Shown piece by piece: positions 16,725 to 26,263 of a stretch of 64,000 nt of DNA. The notes below the pieces were generated by a model that was given only the letters and a program-made list of their open reading frames with translations, was not told the DNA's origin and did no database searches. Source of the DNA: Bacteroidales bacterium (GTDB lineage: Bacteria; Bacteroidota; Bacteroidia; Bacteroidales; Tenuifilaceae); assembly GCA_028680705.1 (NCBI GenBank), contig JAQUJY010000003.1:16031-80030 (forward strand). Reading direction: 5' to 3'. The position numbers and the translations under genes are program-made. Positions within the stretch are counted from its first letter, which is position 1, and each line of letters begins with the position of its first letter.

Positions 16725-18167
16725 ATGAGTTTATTCCAAGGACAATTTCTTTTCACAAAACAAATACCCGAATCCCACCTAACCGATTGGAACAAGGTGG
16801 AGATAGATGACTACACACTTTTATCGCACCCAAGTTTAAACATCACCTCTGCCAAGGGTAACAACTTTGAACTTCATCTCATTGGGGATGTTTACGAATG
16901 GGTTAACCCATTCCAAACCAACCAGCAAATCCTCAACTCGTTAGTCAAAAACCCTACATTTGATAAGGTTCTTGAAGAGTTAGCTGGCTATACAGGTCGA
17001 TTTTTACTATTCTACCTTTCAAGTGATGCTCTACATATTGTTAACGATGCATGCGCACAGCATGAGGTTTACTACAACAATAGTTTTACAGCCTTTGGCT
17101 CACAGCCAAAAATAATTGAACTTGTAGACAAGCACTCCCCTCTCACCAACAAAGCAGCAAATAACTTCTTTAAATCTAAGAGCTTTTTAAGCAAAAAAGT
17201 GTTCTACGGCAACAAAACTCACGTACATAACATTAAGCATTTGCTGCCAAATCATCATCTGGATATAAAAAACAAAAGAATAGTTCGCAACTACCCCTTT
17301 GAACCGCTCAACCATCTGTCGCTAAACGAAGCTGCTGGCAGAGCAAGCTTAATGCTAAAAGGTTTTTTAAAGGCCATTGCCCATAGGGAGAGAATAGCGC
17401 TAGCGGTAACTGCAGGGTACGATAGCAGGGTACTATTTCTTGCTAGTTTGGAATTGCCATGCAATTACTTTGTACAAAAACATTTGTACATGACTAATAC
17501 ACACCACGATATTACCATTCCAAGCCAGCTAACAAAAATGTTTGGTAAAGAGTTTACCATCATCCCCGACATACCCAAACAGCAAACAGTTTATCCAGAG
17601 GGTTATGAAACCAGCATTGATTTTCCAAGGTTCTTAAATATCCCCAGTGTGCTTTATCAAGATTACACCTATGTCAACGGAAATATTAGCGAAATTGCCA
17701 GAAACTACTATGGGTACCTAAAAAAACCATCGGCTCGAAATCTGGCTTTTTTAAATGGATATAAAAACGCTAGAGCCGTAATAAACGAATACCAGGATTG
17801 GATTGATAGCAACGAGAACCTATTCAAAACCAATGGTTACAATCTGCTTGATATGTTTTACTGGGAAGAAAGAATGGGCAATTGGGCCGCAAAGGCAAAA
17901 ACAGAGGGTTGTGCAATGGGGCAAAAATTTATTTCGCCATTTAACTCAAGGCTCTTGCTTACCATACTCTTAAGTACAGACCGTAAACTGCGCGACTCTC
18001 ACAGTAATGTTCTCTACAACCGAACCATCGAACTGCTTGAACCAGAGGCTTTGAATATTCCCATAAACCCATGCCGAAAGCGTAAGATAATTGAATTTAT
18101 GAGAACACTCCGTATATACAATACTTACAGATACATTGGCATTAAGCTTCAAATGCTAAAACCATAA
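16725..18167 (+). CDS. Asparagine-synthase-like protein without Cys nucleophile
   Basis: About 480 residues from the ATG chosen over an upstream TTG. The N-terminal half resembles the Ntn-type glutaminase fold of asparagine synthetases (GDVYEWVNP, GRFLLFYL, then FGSQPKII), but there is no Cys at position 2, so glutamine hydrolysis is not expected. The C-terminal half has the AANH/PP-loop as LAVTAGYDSRVLFL (family SGGxDS), which binds and adenylates with ATP. Such degenerate proteins occur in secondary-metabolite and polysaccharide clusters, where they form amides or modify sugars. It is 24 bases after nadB and probably co-transcribed. Substrate is unknown. Confidence 0.75.
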   Translation: MSLFQGQFLFTKQIPESHLTDWNKVEIDDYTLLSHPSLNITSAKGNNFELHLIGDVYEWVNPFQTNQQILNSLVKNPTFDKVLEELAGYTGRFLLFYLSSDALHIVNDACAQHEVYYNNSFTAFGSQPKIIELVDKHSPLTNKAANNFFKSKSFLSKKVFYGNKTHVHNIKHLLPNHHLDIKNKRIVRNYPFEPLNHLSLNEAAGRASLMLKGFLKAIAHRERIALAVTAGYDSRVLFLASLELPCNYFVQKHLYMTNTHHDITIPSQLTKMFGKEFTIIPDIPKQQTVYPEGYETSIDFPRFLNIPSVLYQDYTYVNGNISEIARNYYGYLKKPSARNLAFLNGYKNARAVINEYQDWIDSNENLFKTNGYNLLDMFYWEERMGNWAAKAKTEGCAMGQKFISPFNSRLLLTILLSTDRKLRDSHSNVLYNRTIELLEPEALNIPINPCRKRKIIEFMRTLRIYNTYRYIGIKLQMLKP

Positions 18168-18227
18168 TATCAAGCATAACCATCCGTTACTTAGTTGTAA
18201 TTGATATAGATGTAGTTATAAAATTGC

Positions 18228-18235
18228 TACATTTG
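18228..18235 (+). promoter_or_regulatory. Candidate -7 element for the DUF2723 gene
   Basis: TACATTTG is a perfect TAnnTTTG match 28 bases before the start codon. The nearest TTG is 24 bases upstream, which is longer than ideal. Confidence 0.45.
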
Positions 18236-18263
18236 CCAACTTAAATTAAAAAAACGCATACCC

Positions 18264-21200
18264 ATGCAACACCTAAACCAGAAACAGCTTTCAAAATTAA
18301 ATATCATTTTCGGATGGTTAGCCTTTCTCATAGCGGCCATTGTTTACATTATGACCATTCAGCCAACTGCAAGTTTTTGGGATTGCGGTGAGTTTATAGC
18401 CAGTGGCTATAAAATGGAGGTTGGCCATCCCCCAGGAGCACCATTCTTTATGCTACTTATGCGCCTTTTTACCATGCTGGCCCCAACCACAGAGCTAATC
18501 CCTGTTTTTGCTAATACACTTTCGGCACTTGCCAGCGCATTCACCATACTATTCCTATTCTGGAGCATTACACACCTCGCTCGCAAAATGGTAGATATTA
18601 AAAACGATACCATTACCTATACGCAGACAATACTTATAATTGGAGCAGGATTGGTGGGAGCACTTGCCTATACCTTTTCTGATTCTTTTTGGTTTTCGGC
18701 TGTTGAGGCTGAGGTTTATGCAACATCATCGCTATTTACTGCATTAGTTTTTTGGGCAATACTTAAATGGGAGAACGTTGCCCATGAACCCCATGCAAAC
18801 CGATGGCTTGTCCTTATTGCCTACCTCATGGGACTTTCAATTGGGGTTCACCTGCTAAACCTGCTGGCCATTCCTGCCATTGTTATGGTTTACTACTTTA
18901 AAAAGTATACAGTTACACCATGGGGCATTGTTAAGGCTCTTGCTATTAGCGTTTTACTTTTACTGATTATGATGTATGGGGTCGTACAAGGATTTATTGT
19001 ACTTGCCTCAAAATTTGAGTTGTTATTCGTTAACGTCTTTGGATTACCCTATAAGTCGGGGGTGCTCTTCTATCTTATGGCTATTATTGCAGCAATCGTT
19101 TGGGGAATTATATACTCGCATAAAAAAGCTAAGCCCGTACTCAACACTATCCTGGTTAGCTTTGCAGTAATCATAATCGGATATAGCTCATTTGCGGTTA
19201 TCGTTATTCGCTCATCGGCTAAACCGCCCATGGACCAGAACAGTCCAAACAACATGTTCTCGCTGCTATACTACCTTAACCGAGAACAATATGGCGACCG
19301 CCCACTAGTTGTGGGTCAAGCCTTTGATGCTCCCGTTGTTGACCGAAAGAACGGAAAACCACAGTACATCCAAAAGGATGGCAAATATGCTATTGCAGCA
19401 TACAAAACAGAAGTTAAATACGATAGCCGTTTTACAACCCCTTTCCCAAGAATGTATAGCTCCGAATCGTCGCATATTGATGCCTATAAAAAATGGAGTA
19501 ATTTCTCTGGACGGTCTATCAGGATAACCAACCGAAGCGGGGAACCAGAAGTTAAACAGATTCCAACATTTGGTGAAAATCTACGATTCTTCTTCTCGTA
19601 CCAGATAGGGCATATGTACTGGCGATACTTTATGTGGAACTTTGCTGGCAGGCAAAACGACCTACAGGGTCATGGCGAAATAACCAAGGGAAACTGGATT
19701 AGCGGAATTCCGTTTATCGATTCCGCAAGACTTGGCCCACAGAGTGAACTGCCATCTACCCTAAAGGGCAAAGCCCATAACCGATACTTTATGCTGCCAT
19801 TCATACTAGGACTGGTTGGTATATGGGTTCATTATATGAAGAACAAAAAAGATTTTTGGGTGGTAACCCTACTATTTGTTCTTACAGGCATTGCAATTGT
19901 AGTTTACCTAAACCAAACACCCTACCAACCCCGCGAGCGCGACTATGCTTATGTTGGTAGTTTCTACGCTTTTAGTATATGGATTGGTCTAGGGGTAATT
20001 GGTCTTTACCAAGTTATTAGGCGAGCATTAAGCGGCCCAGCTGGCGCAGTGGTAACAACAGCCGTTGCACTAGTTTTTGTACCTGGGCTTATGGCTGCCG
20101 AAAATTGGGACGACCACGACAGGTCAGGCAACTACATACCAGTTGATTTTGCCTACAATGCCCTAAAAACATGTGAACCAAATGCCATCATTTTTTCGTA
20201 TGGCGATAATGATACATTCCCACTATGGTATGCGCAAGAGGTTGAGGAATACCGAACCGATGTTAGGGTTAGCAATCTAAGCTATCTGAGAGCCGATTGG
20301 TATGTTAGCCAAATGCTCCGAAAGGCATACAGTTCAGACCCTCTTCCCGCCAGCATGACCCTTGACAAATACGTTAACGGAACACGTGATGTTGTTCTTG
20401 CCACCGACAGGCTAAGCCAACCGCTTGACGTAAAAAGGGCTGTCGACTTTATGCTAAGCGATAAAGCAGAGACAAAGATGAACTCACCCTTTGAACGGGA
20501 CCAAACAATTGACTTTTTCCCAACTCGCAATCTATATCTACCGGTTGATAAGGAAATCATCGAAAAGAAAAAGGTTGTAAGCCAAAATAAGCTAAGCCAA
20601 GTGGTTGATACAATGAGCTGGCGATTACCAAGCAACTACATGTTTAAGGATGGGCTCTTCCTTATGGATCTTATGGCCCACAATAACTGGGAAAGACCAA
20701 TGTACTTTGCCGTTACCGTTAGCACCGATACCTACCAGAACCTGGATAAATACTTCCAAATGGAAGGGTTAGCCTATCGCATTGTACCCATTGAAGCACC
20801 CAAAGTGGGAGGGAAATATGGGAGCGTTGATACCGAAAGGATGTACAATAACCTAATGAATGAGTACAGTTATAGGAGCATTGCCGATGAGAAGGTTTAT
20901 ATCAATGAGAATGGCGGCCGAATAGTATCAAACTATAGAAATATTTTTGGCCGATTGGCACGCGATTTGATTGCCGAGGGCAAGGCCGATTCAGCCATAG
21001 CCGCTCTTGATAAGTGTATGGAAGTAGTACCCCAAAAAACAATGCCCTTTAACTTTTTTGTACTGTCGTTAATTGAATCGTACTACAAGGCAGGGAGCAT
21101 TGAAAAAGGTACGCAGCACTCGAGGGTTTACATGGAGCAGTGCGCCGAGGAACTGGTATACTACCTATCATTACCTGCCAAATACTCAGCAAATATTAGG

Positions 21201-21332
21201 CGCGATATGGAGTTGAACCTATACATACTGCAAGAGCTATACAGCATGGCTAACGCCTACGAAAGAGGAGAGCACAAAACGGAACTAGAGGAACTCTTTA
21301 GCATATTAGAAACTAACTTAGGAAATGTTTAA
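18264..21332 (+). CDS. DUF2723/GT117-type membrane glycosyltransferase
   Basis: A 1022-residue protein with roughly ten to twelve membrane helices in its first 600 residues and a soluble C-terminal half. The DUF2723 signature SFWDCGEFIASGYKMEVGHPPGAP (abridged: WDCGEF and GHPPGAP) carries the acidic residue expected of GT-C transferases. NQTPYQPRERDYAYVGSFYAF and NYIPVDFAYNAL are further family blocks. The C-terminus has a TPR-like helical segment (RLARDLIAEGKADSAIAAL). The human relative TMEM260 is a protein O-mannosyltransferase, so this enzyme may add sugar to exported proteins or glycans from a lipid-linked donor. It overlaps the following deacetylase gene by 8 bases, so the two are probably co-translated. 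Confidence 0.88.
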   Translation: MQHLNQKQLSKLNIIFGWLAFLIAAIVYIMTIQPTASFWDCGEFIASGYKMEVGHPPGAPFFMLLMRLFTMLAPTTELIPVFANTLSALASAFTILFLFWSITHLARKMVDIKNDTITYTQTILIIGAGLVGALAYTFSDSFWFSAVEAEVYATSSLFTALVFWAILKWENVAHEPHANRWLVLIAYLMGLSIGVHLLNLLAIPAIVMVYYFKKYTVTPWGIVKALAISVLLLLIMMYGVVQGFIVLASKFELLFVNVFGLPYKSGVLFYLMAIIAAIVWGIIYSHKKAKPVLNTILVSFAVIIIGYSSFAVIVIRSSAKPPMDQNSPNNMFSLLYYLNREQYGDRPLVVGQAFDAPVVDRKNGKPQYIQKDGKYAIAAYKTEVKYDSRFTTPFPRMYSSESSHIDAYKKWSNFSGRSIRITNRSGEPEVKQIPTFGENLRFFFSYQIGHMYWRYFMWNFAGRQNDLQGHGEITKGNWISGIPFIDSARLGPQSELPSTLKGKAHNRYFMLPFILGLVGIWVHYMKNKKDFWVVTLLFVLTGIAIVVYLNQTPYQPRERDYAYVGSFYAFSIWIGLGVIGLYQVIRRALSGPAGAVVTTAVALVFVPGLMAAENWDDHDRSGNYIPVDFAYNALKTCEPNAIIFSYGDNDTFPLWYAQEVEEYRTDVRVSNLSYLRADWYVSQMLRKAYSSDPLPASMTLDKYVNGTRDVVLATDRLSQPLDVKRAVDFMLSDKAETKMNSPFERDQTIDFFPTRNLYLPVDKEIIEKKKVVSQNKLSQVVDTMSWRLPSNYMFKDGLFLMDLMAHNNWERPMYFAVTVSTDTYQNLDKYFQMEGLAYRIVPIEAPKVGGKYGSVDTERMYNNLMNEYSYRSIADEKVYINENGGRIVSNYRNIFGRLARDLIAEGKADSAIAALDKCMEVVPQKTMPFNFFVLSLIESYYKAGSIEKGTQHSRVYMEQCAEELVYYLSLPAKYSANIRRDMELNLYILQELYSMANAYERGEHKTELEELFSILETNLGNV

Positions 21333-21936
21333 TCTTAGTCCACCAAAGTTTTTCACCGACCTCTTCCCGGGTCTAACCTGGAGATACCCTGAAGAGGACA
21401 ACAAGGTATATATAACCTTTGATGATGGACCAACCGAGGCTATTACACCCTGGGTTCTCGATACGCTTAAACAGCACAATGCCAAAGCCACTTTTTTTTG
21501 CTTAGGCAAAAAGGCTGAGATGCATCCCGAGATTTTCGAGCGCATTAAAGCAGAAGGGCATGCTGTTGGCAACCACAGCTACAGCCACCTTAAAGGCTGG
21601 GAAAACGGAACAGGGCAATACGTTCAGGATATTGACTTGGCCAACGATATTATTGGTTCTACCCTATTCCGCCCGCCCTACGGGCGCATAAAGATAAATC
21701 AGGTGCGCATACTTAAAAAGCGTTACAAAATAATTATGTGGAGCCTGCTGAGCATGGACTATAGTCGTTGGATTACCCCCAAACGATGCGCCAAAATTGT
21801 TGTCAACAACTTACGCGCTGGCTCCATCGTCGTTTTCCACGACTCAATAAAGGCCGAAAAGAACATGAAATATGCACTTGTAAAACTCCTTGAAGAGGTG
21901 GAAAGAAGGGGGTTGGAGTTTGGGGTGGTGGATTAA
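21325..21936 (+). CDS. Polysaccharide deacetylase (NodB-type)
   Basis: A 203-residue carbohydrate esterase 4 family protein. The NodB motifs are present: YITFDDGPTEAIT with the catalytic Asp and metal Asp, VGNHSYSHLKGW with the metal histidines, LFRPPYGRIK, a MWSLLSMDYSRW segment, and SIVVFHDSIKAEKN with the final histidine. These enzymes remove N-acetyl groups from polymers such as peptidoglycan or poly-GlcNAc. No signal peptide is seen, as in many Bacteroidota copies. The start overlaps the end of the DUF2723 gene. Its stop codon interlocks with that of the convergent glycosyltransferase. Confidence 0.9.
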   Translation: MFNLSPPKFFTDLFPGLTWRYPEEDNKVYITFDDGPTEAITPWVLDTLKQHNAKATFFCLGKKAEMHPEIFERIKAEGHAVGNHSYSHLKGWENGTGQYVQDIDLANDIIGSTLFRPPYGRIKINQVRILKKRYKIIMWSLLSMDYSRWITPKRCAKIVVNNLRAGSIVVFHDSIKAEKNMKYALVKLLEEVERRGLEFGVVD

Positions 21937-23006
21937 AAGCCGCCAATTATCTCTAAATTTTGCTTTATAAAAGTTTCCTCATTAAAAAAGCGCACCTTAT
22001 TTAATGTACTTTCAGACATTCTTTTATATATATCCTTGTTTGTAAGGATCAAATTTAAGTAGTCACTAACTTTTTCTCTCTCTTTTGAATCAACTTGATA
22101 ACCATTTACATCATGTTCAACAATTTCTGTGATTCCGCCAACTTGGGGTACTATTGCTGGTAAACCATACGCCATACCTTCTAGTACGGTTAGACCAAAG
22201 GCCTCAATACAGTTATCACTATGCGATAGGTTTACAACTAAATCGGCCCATTGATAATGTTTGTTAAGATTTGACGAGGGCCCATACACTTCAATATTTG
22301 ATTGTAGGATAGTTTTAGTAAAATCTTTAACCTGCTGTTTAGATGTATTTAAAACTAAACGGAACTCAAAATATGGGTTATCACTTGCTAGAGTAATAAA
22401 TTGATCAAGTCCTTTATAATACTTGAGCGAGGAAACCATCAAAACATTTTTATGCTCATTTGTTAACTTTTTAAACCCCTTAGAACTTTCAATAAAACTT
22501 TTCTCAAGTGCGTTATAAACAACGTGTGCTCGCCCTTCTCCTTTATGTTCCTGATGCTTAAGGAATTCGGACACATAAATTGTATCGCTGGCTGTTATTC
22601 TAGCAATTTTAAATAAGAATTTTTTAAATAATTTTGGATTAACTGACGTCTCGTGAATATGGTATATTACCCTGCAGCCCTTTAACTTACCTGCAAGAGC
22701 TGCAGCAAAAGGTAAAACGGTATTAACATAAATAATTTCATTTTTTTTTGCTCCCCAACAAATTCTACAAAATAAATTTATCTGATTTAAAAAGTAAACT
22801 AAAAGCCTCACAAATGAATTATTGTAAAACCTATAACGCACATTACAGTAGGCAACATCCTGTATATTTGAAAGGAAACCTACACGTTTAATGTTTGTAT
22901 AAACAACAACCTGATGGCTATGCTGAATCCATATCTTAATTAATTGTGAAAGAACCTTAGGGCTTCCACTAAAATCATTTAAAAGATGAACAGCATAAAT
23001 CTTCAT
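21933..23006 (-). CDS. GT4-type glycosyltransferase
   Basis: A 357-residue GT-B glycosyltransferase. The N-terminus (AVHLLNDFSGSPKVLSQLIKI) forms the acceptor domain. The donor domain has VVNLSHSDNCIEAFGLTVLEG with the E-x7-E motif and VPQVGGITEIVEHDVNGY, a classical GT4 end. It is the last gene of an AT-rich minus-strand block with two more GT4 enzymes and a sulfotransferase, separated from the next gene by 3 bases. The probable role is one sugar addition in a surface polysaccharide, at the cytoplasmic membrane. Sugar identity is unknown. Confidence 0.9.
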   Translation of the reverse strand: MKIYAVHLLNDFSGSPKVLSQLIKIWIQHSHQVVVYTNIKRVGFLSNIQDVAYCNVRYRFYNNSFVRLLVYFLNQINLFCRICWGAKKNEIIYVNTVLPFAAALAGKLKGCRVIYHIHETSVNPKLFKKFLFKIARITASDTIYVSEFLKHQEHKGEGRAHVVYNALEKSFIESSKGFKKLTNEHKNVLMVSSLKYYKGLDQFITLASDNPYFEFRLVLNTSKQQVKDFTKTILQSNIEVYGPSSNLNKHYQWADLVVNLSHSDNCIEAFGLTVLEGMAYGLPAIVPQVGGITEIVEHDVNGYQVDSKEREKVSDYLNLILTNKDIYKRMSESTLNKVRFFNEETFIKQNLEIIGGF

Positions 23007-23009
23007 AAT

Positions 23010-24167
23010 TTAAGAATTGAGTATAAAACGGATGAATTTTTCTGCTATTAAAGTAGCATTAAAATGTTCCTCAGCAAATATGCGTGCATTATGCCCAAGT
23101 TCACGTCTCTTTTCAAAATTTAAAAGAAGAAAAATAATTTTTTCACTTATCTCATTGGGTGTTTCAGCAAAAAAGCAATGAATATTATTTTTAAGACCTA
23201 GAGAAACTATAGCCTCAATAGGTTTAACAATACACGGCAACCCACAGGCCATCGCTTGTAAAACAACATTTGGTGTTCCTTCCGCTTTTGCAAAATGAAT
23301 GAATATATCACTCGCTACAAGATAATCTTCCGGGTTTTGTTTTTGACCTATTAGTTTCAGCTTCGTTTTATTGTTATTTATCAGGTACTTTTTCACAGAA
23401 TATATCTCTTCTCCATTAGCCTTACTCCCCCATAAATAGGGATTAGGCTCATCTGAACCGAGAATAATCCAATTATAATCCAAATCTATTTTACTCAAGA
23501 CATCAGATACTTCAAAATATCCTTTTCTTATGCATAAGTCCCCAATACTGCAAATTGTTGGTATGTTTTTGGGCAGGTTTTCTCTCTCTTTTATTGTGGA
23601 TTTTAGATTATCATCAAAACACGGCTTGAAAACAGTTAGATCAACACCCTGAGGGCTAGCAAATACTTTTGATGGCAATAATCCCGATTTTACCCACATA
23701 TCCTTTAGCGCTAAATTAATAGCAAAGTAAAAGTCAATTTTTTTAAGGAGTAATCTAAAAAATATAGGATGTTTTCTTTTTAATGTTAAACTGTCATCTA
23801 ACCCTATTAGTGTAGATCTGTATACGAGCTTTTTTTTATAAAACAATCCTACTAGTAAGATCAACCAAAAGCCTAGCATACGACCATATACTATAATCAA
23901 ATCACATTCATTTATAATAAATAAAAGATTTTTTACATAAAAATATCTTGATTGAAGTTTATTAAAAAAACTATTTTTTAAATAATAAGATCGAATAATC
24001 TCTATATGATTAACTATAGATTTAGGAGGATATACATTATTCGGATTTAAACTAAGGATTGTTATGCGGTTACCCAACTTACTTAATTCCTGTGCAAGTG
24101 TATAAGCACTGTTTCCATCCCCTGAAATTATTGGGGGAAAAAAGGAGCAACATATAATAATCCTCAT
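23010..24167 (-). CDS. GT4-type glycosyltransferase
   Basis: A 385-residue GT-B glycosyltransferase. The start MRIIICCSFFPPIISGDGNSAY has the usual glycine-rich acceptor-side loop. The donor side shows ICSIGDLCIRKGY, IILGSDEPNPY and IHFAKAEGTPNVVLQAMACGLP, where the second Glu of E-x7-E is replaced by Gln. Codons and intergenic spacing are AT-rich like its neighbours. It lies 10 bases after the next GT4 gene on the same strand, in an evident operon. It resembles that neighbour in layout (RxGYF..I/LGSDE versus KGYDK..ILGELD) and the two may be paralogues. Confidence 0.88.
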   Translation of the reverse strand: MRIIICCSFFPPIISGDGNSAYTLAQELSKLGNRITILSLNPNNVYPPKSIVNHIEIIRSYYLKNSFFNKLQSRYFYVKNLLFIINECDLIIVYGRMLGFWLILLVGLFYKKKLVYRSTLIGLDDSLTLKRKHPIFFRLLLKKIDFYFAINLALKDMWVKSGLLPSKVFASPQGVDLTVFKPCFDDNLKSTIKERENLPKNIPTICSIGDLCIRKGYFEVSDVLSKIDLDYNWIILGSDEPNPYLWGSKANGEEIYSVKKYLINNNKTKLKLIGQKQNPEDYLVASDIFIHFAKAEGTPNVVLQAMACGLPCIVKPIEAIVSLGLKNNIHCFFAETPNEISEKIIFLLLNFEKRRELGHNARIFAEEHFNATLIAEKFIRFILNS

Positions 24168-24177
24168 TTTAATATAC

Positions 24178-25323
24178 TTAGTATAGTCCTTCTATAATTT
24201 TATTGTATAACCTCTCAAACGAGAAACTTTCCACTGCAATCATCCTTGATTTAACTCCTATAGTTTCCCTTTCAGCCTGAGAATCAAGAAGTTTTTCAAT
24301 CTGCCGCTTAAAATCATTCGTTTCCTCGCAAAAGTAAGCATTATCAAATAATGGCCAGTTGTCAACTCCTTCCATCTTTCTACTTATAATTGGCACACCG
24401 CTTGACATAGCCTCTAAAAAAGAATTTGGAAGTCCCTCTTGCTGGGAAAATGACAGAAAAATATCTGCAATCTGATAAAAATAGTGCGGATTATTCTGGT
24501 ATCCCATAAATAGTATCTTGTCTCCTAGTAATTTTTTTCCTCCCATATGGTGATCTGTAATATCATTGTTCTTATTCCAAAAATAAAATTTGGAGGAGGA
24601 ATCCAACTCCCCCAAAATAATATAAATAAAATCCTTTTTAATACTGCTTAATACTCTAAATATCTTATCGTAACCCTTTCTTAAAGTTAAATTGCCAACA
24701 CTTAATATTATGGGAACCTTATTCGATATACCCAAACATGATTTAACATGTAGTTTATTTTTAGCCACCAATGGTGAATACTTTTGTATATCAACTCCCT
24801 GAGGAGTAGTCAAAATTTTAGTTTTATGATTCTTGTATTTATCAATCCACCGCTTTTCAAATTCTTTGTTAATAGCAATGTACAATGAAATTTTTCCCAG
24901 CAAATTGTACCTAAGTTTACGTTTTATATATGAGCCAGCACTGGTTAAAGACTCAACATCATCTGCATTTAGTAAAGTAGAACTGAAGATTATTTTTTTA
25001 TTTAAAATCCAAGAAATAAAAATAACAATTAAAAAATTTGAAAAGGAACCAATAATGTAGACAATATTAGTTTTGTATATTGCAGGCAATGCTTTAATAA
25101 TGAATGATATTTTAAAAAGAGCATTATTAATAACCCCCTTTTTCCTTAAACGGATTCTAATATCGTAATGATTGGTTTCTTCAGGTTTATAATTAGTGAA
25201 TGAAATAGTTCTTACTTCTTTGTTTATTGATCTTAAAAAACCAGCAAAGTTTTGGGCATTTTCTCCAGCCCCTGCTCTAAAAGGTGGAAGAAATGATGTG
25301 AATATTAACCAATGATGTTTCAA
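24178..25323 (-). CDS. GT4-type glycosyltransferase
   Basis: A 381-residue GT-B glycosyltransferase. It has FLPPFRAGAGENAQNFAGFL near the N-terminus, TTPQGVDIQKYSP, SVGNLTLRKGYDK and the donor-site FSQQEGLPNSFLEAMSSGVP with a full E-x7-E. Near-identical phrases TPQGVD/SPQGVD link it to the neighbouring GT4 and suggest tandem duplication. It starts 10 bases after the sulfotransferase stop. Function is presumed to be surface-glycan assembly. Confidence 0.88.
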   Translation of the reverse strand: MKHHWLIFTSFLPPFRAGAGENAQNFAGFLRSINKEVRTISFTNYKPEETNHYDIRIRLRKKGVINNALFKISFIIKALPAIYKTNIVYIIGSFSNFLIVIFISWILNKKIIFSSTLLNADDVESLTSAGSYIKRKLRYNLLGKISLYIAINKEFEKRWIDKYKNHKTKILTTPQGVDIQKYSPLVAKNKLHVKSCLGISNKVPIILSVGNLTLRKGYDKIFRVLSSIKKDFIYIILGELDSSSKFYFWNKNNDITDHHMGGKKLLGDKILFMGYQNNPHYFYQIADIFLSFSQQEGLPNSFLEAMSSGVPIISRKMEGVDNWPLFDNAYFCEETNDFKRQIEKLLDSQAERETIGVKSRMIAVESFSFERLYNKIIEGLY

Positions 25324-25333
25324 TATATTATAT

Positions 25334-26263
25334 TTAAATGGGGTATTTGTGCTCTTCTATACCTTTAATATTGTGCTTTATTATAAGATTTCTATTTGTC
25401 TCCCTATAATAGTCTAAGACAGTATTATAATCCTTTTTTGAAAGATGATTATGAATTTTAATCGAATCCCCAAAAATTTTGAATCGATTAAGAATTTTAA
25501 TCGTTCTAAATGAAATAGATAGCATATGAGGTATATGCCAAATGTAATGTTTTTCATACTTAGGCCCTGCTGTGAAGCTATTTAAAAATCTTTGTAAAAA
25601 AATCAAGCCACTTCTAATCCCCTCATTTTTTTTCCCGTAGGATAATTTGTTTAGATCAATTTGAAAATTAAATTTTTTTGAAAATTCTTCACAAAACTTT
25701 TTTGGATCCTTAATAAAGTCCTCGTATAAAAATATGTGAATGTTGGATTTACCAAAAAGTTCTTTATAAAACTGAATAATTACATCATATTTAAGTAGGG
25801 ACATATTATCAAAAGATGTTGCATTAGTCCATTTAGTAACCCTAGGATGTCCAAATAAGTAATATTTTAAATTATAAGTCCCCCCATTTGACTTTAAATA
25901 CTGCGAATACATTGATGATAACATAGTTTTCTGATTTCTAATAAAGATAACAATCTGAGGATTCTCAACTAGACTCTTAATCCTATACGCAAAATCCTTT
26001 ATTTGAAAAAAATTACGGGCTAGGAATCCTTCATCGGAAAGTATAAATAATTCTTTCTGGTTTTGTGTAAATTGCTTATTTATTACCTTCTTTACTTCTT
26101 CACCTGAAAACAGCAGTGGATTCTGACTTAAAACTAAAGGCCTTAAAATTTCTGCTCTTGGCAGAAAAAAAGCATTAGAAACATATGGAAAAAAATTATA
26201 CTGAAACCAAGTTGTAGCTGTCTTAGGAAAACCAATGTGAATTATTGTATTTGGATGAGGCAT
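25334..26263 (-). CDS. PAPS-dependent sulfotransferase-like protein
   Basis: A 309-residue sulfotransferase-fold protein. The PAPS 5'-phosphosulfate loop reads HIGFPKTATTWFQ at residues about 8-20 (family PKSGTTWL). The 3'-phosphate-binding element reads FIRNQKTMLSSMYSQYL near residue 107, with the expected Arg and Ser. The gene is first in the glycosyltransferase operon, so it probably sulfates a sugar of the same surface glycan. No PAPS-synthesis gene is in the window. It is divergent from the T9SS cargo gene, with 260 bases between. Base composition is AT-rich. Confidence 0.82.
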   Translation of the reverse strand: MPHPNTIIHIGFPKTATTWFQYNFFPYVSNAFFLPRAEILRPLVLSQNPLLFSGEEVKKVINKQFTQNQKELFILSDEGFLARNFFQIKDFAYRIKSLVENPQIVIFIRNQKTMLSSMYSQYLKSNGGTYNLKYYLFGHPRVTKWTNATSFDNMSLLKYDVIIQFYKELFGKSNIHIFLYEDFIKDPKKFCEEFSKKFNFQIDLNKLSYGKKNEGIRSGLIFLQRFLNSFTAGPKYEKHYIWHIPHMLSISFRTIKILNRFKIFGDSIKIHNHLSKKDYNTVLDYYRETNRNLIIKHNIKGIEEHKYPI

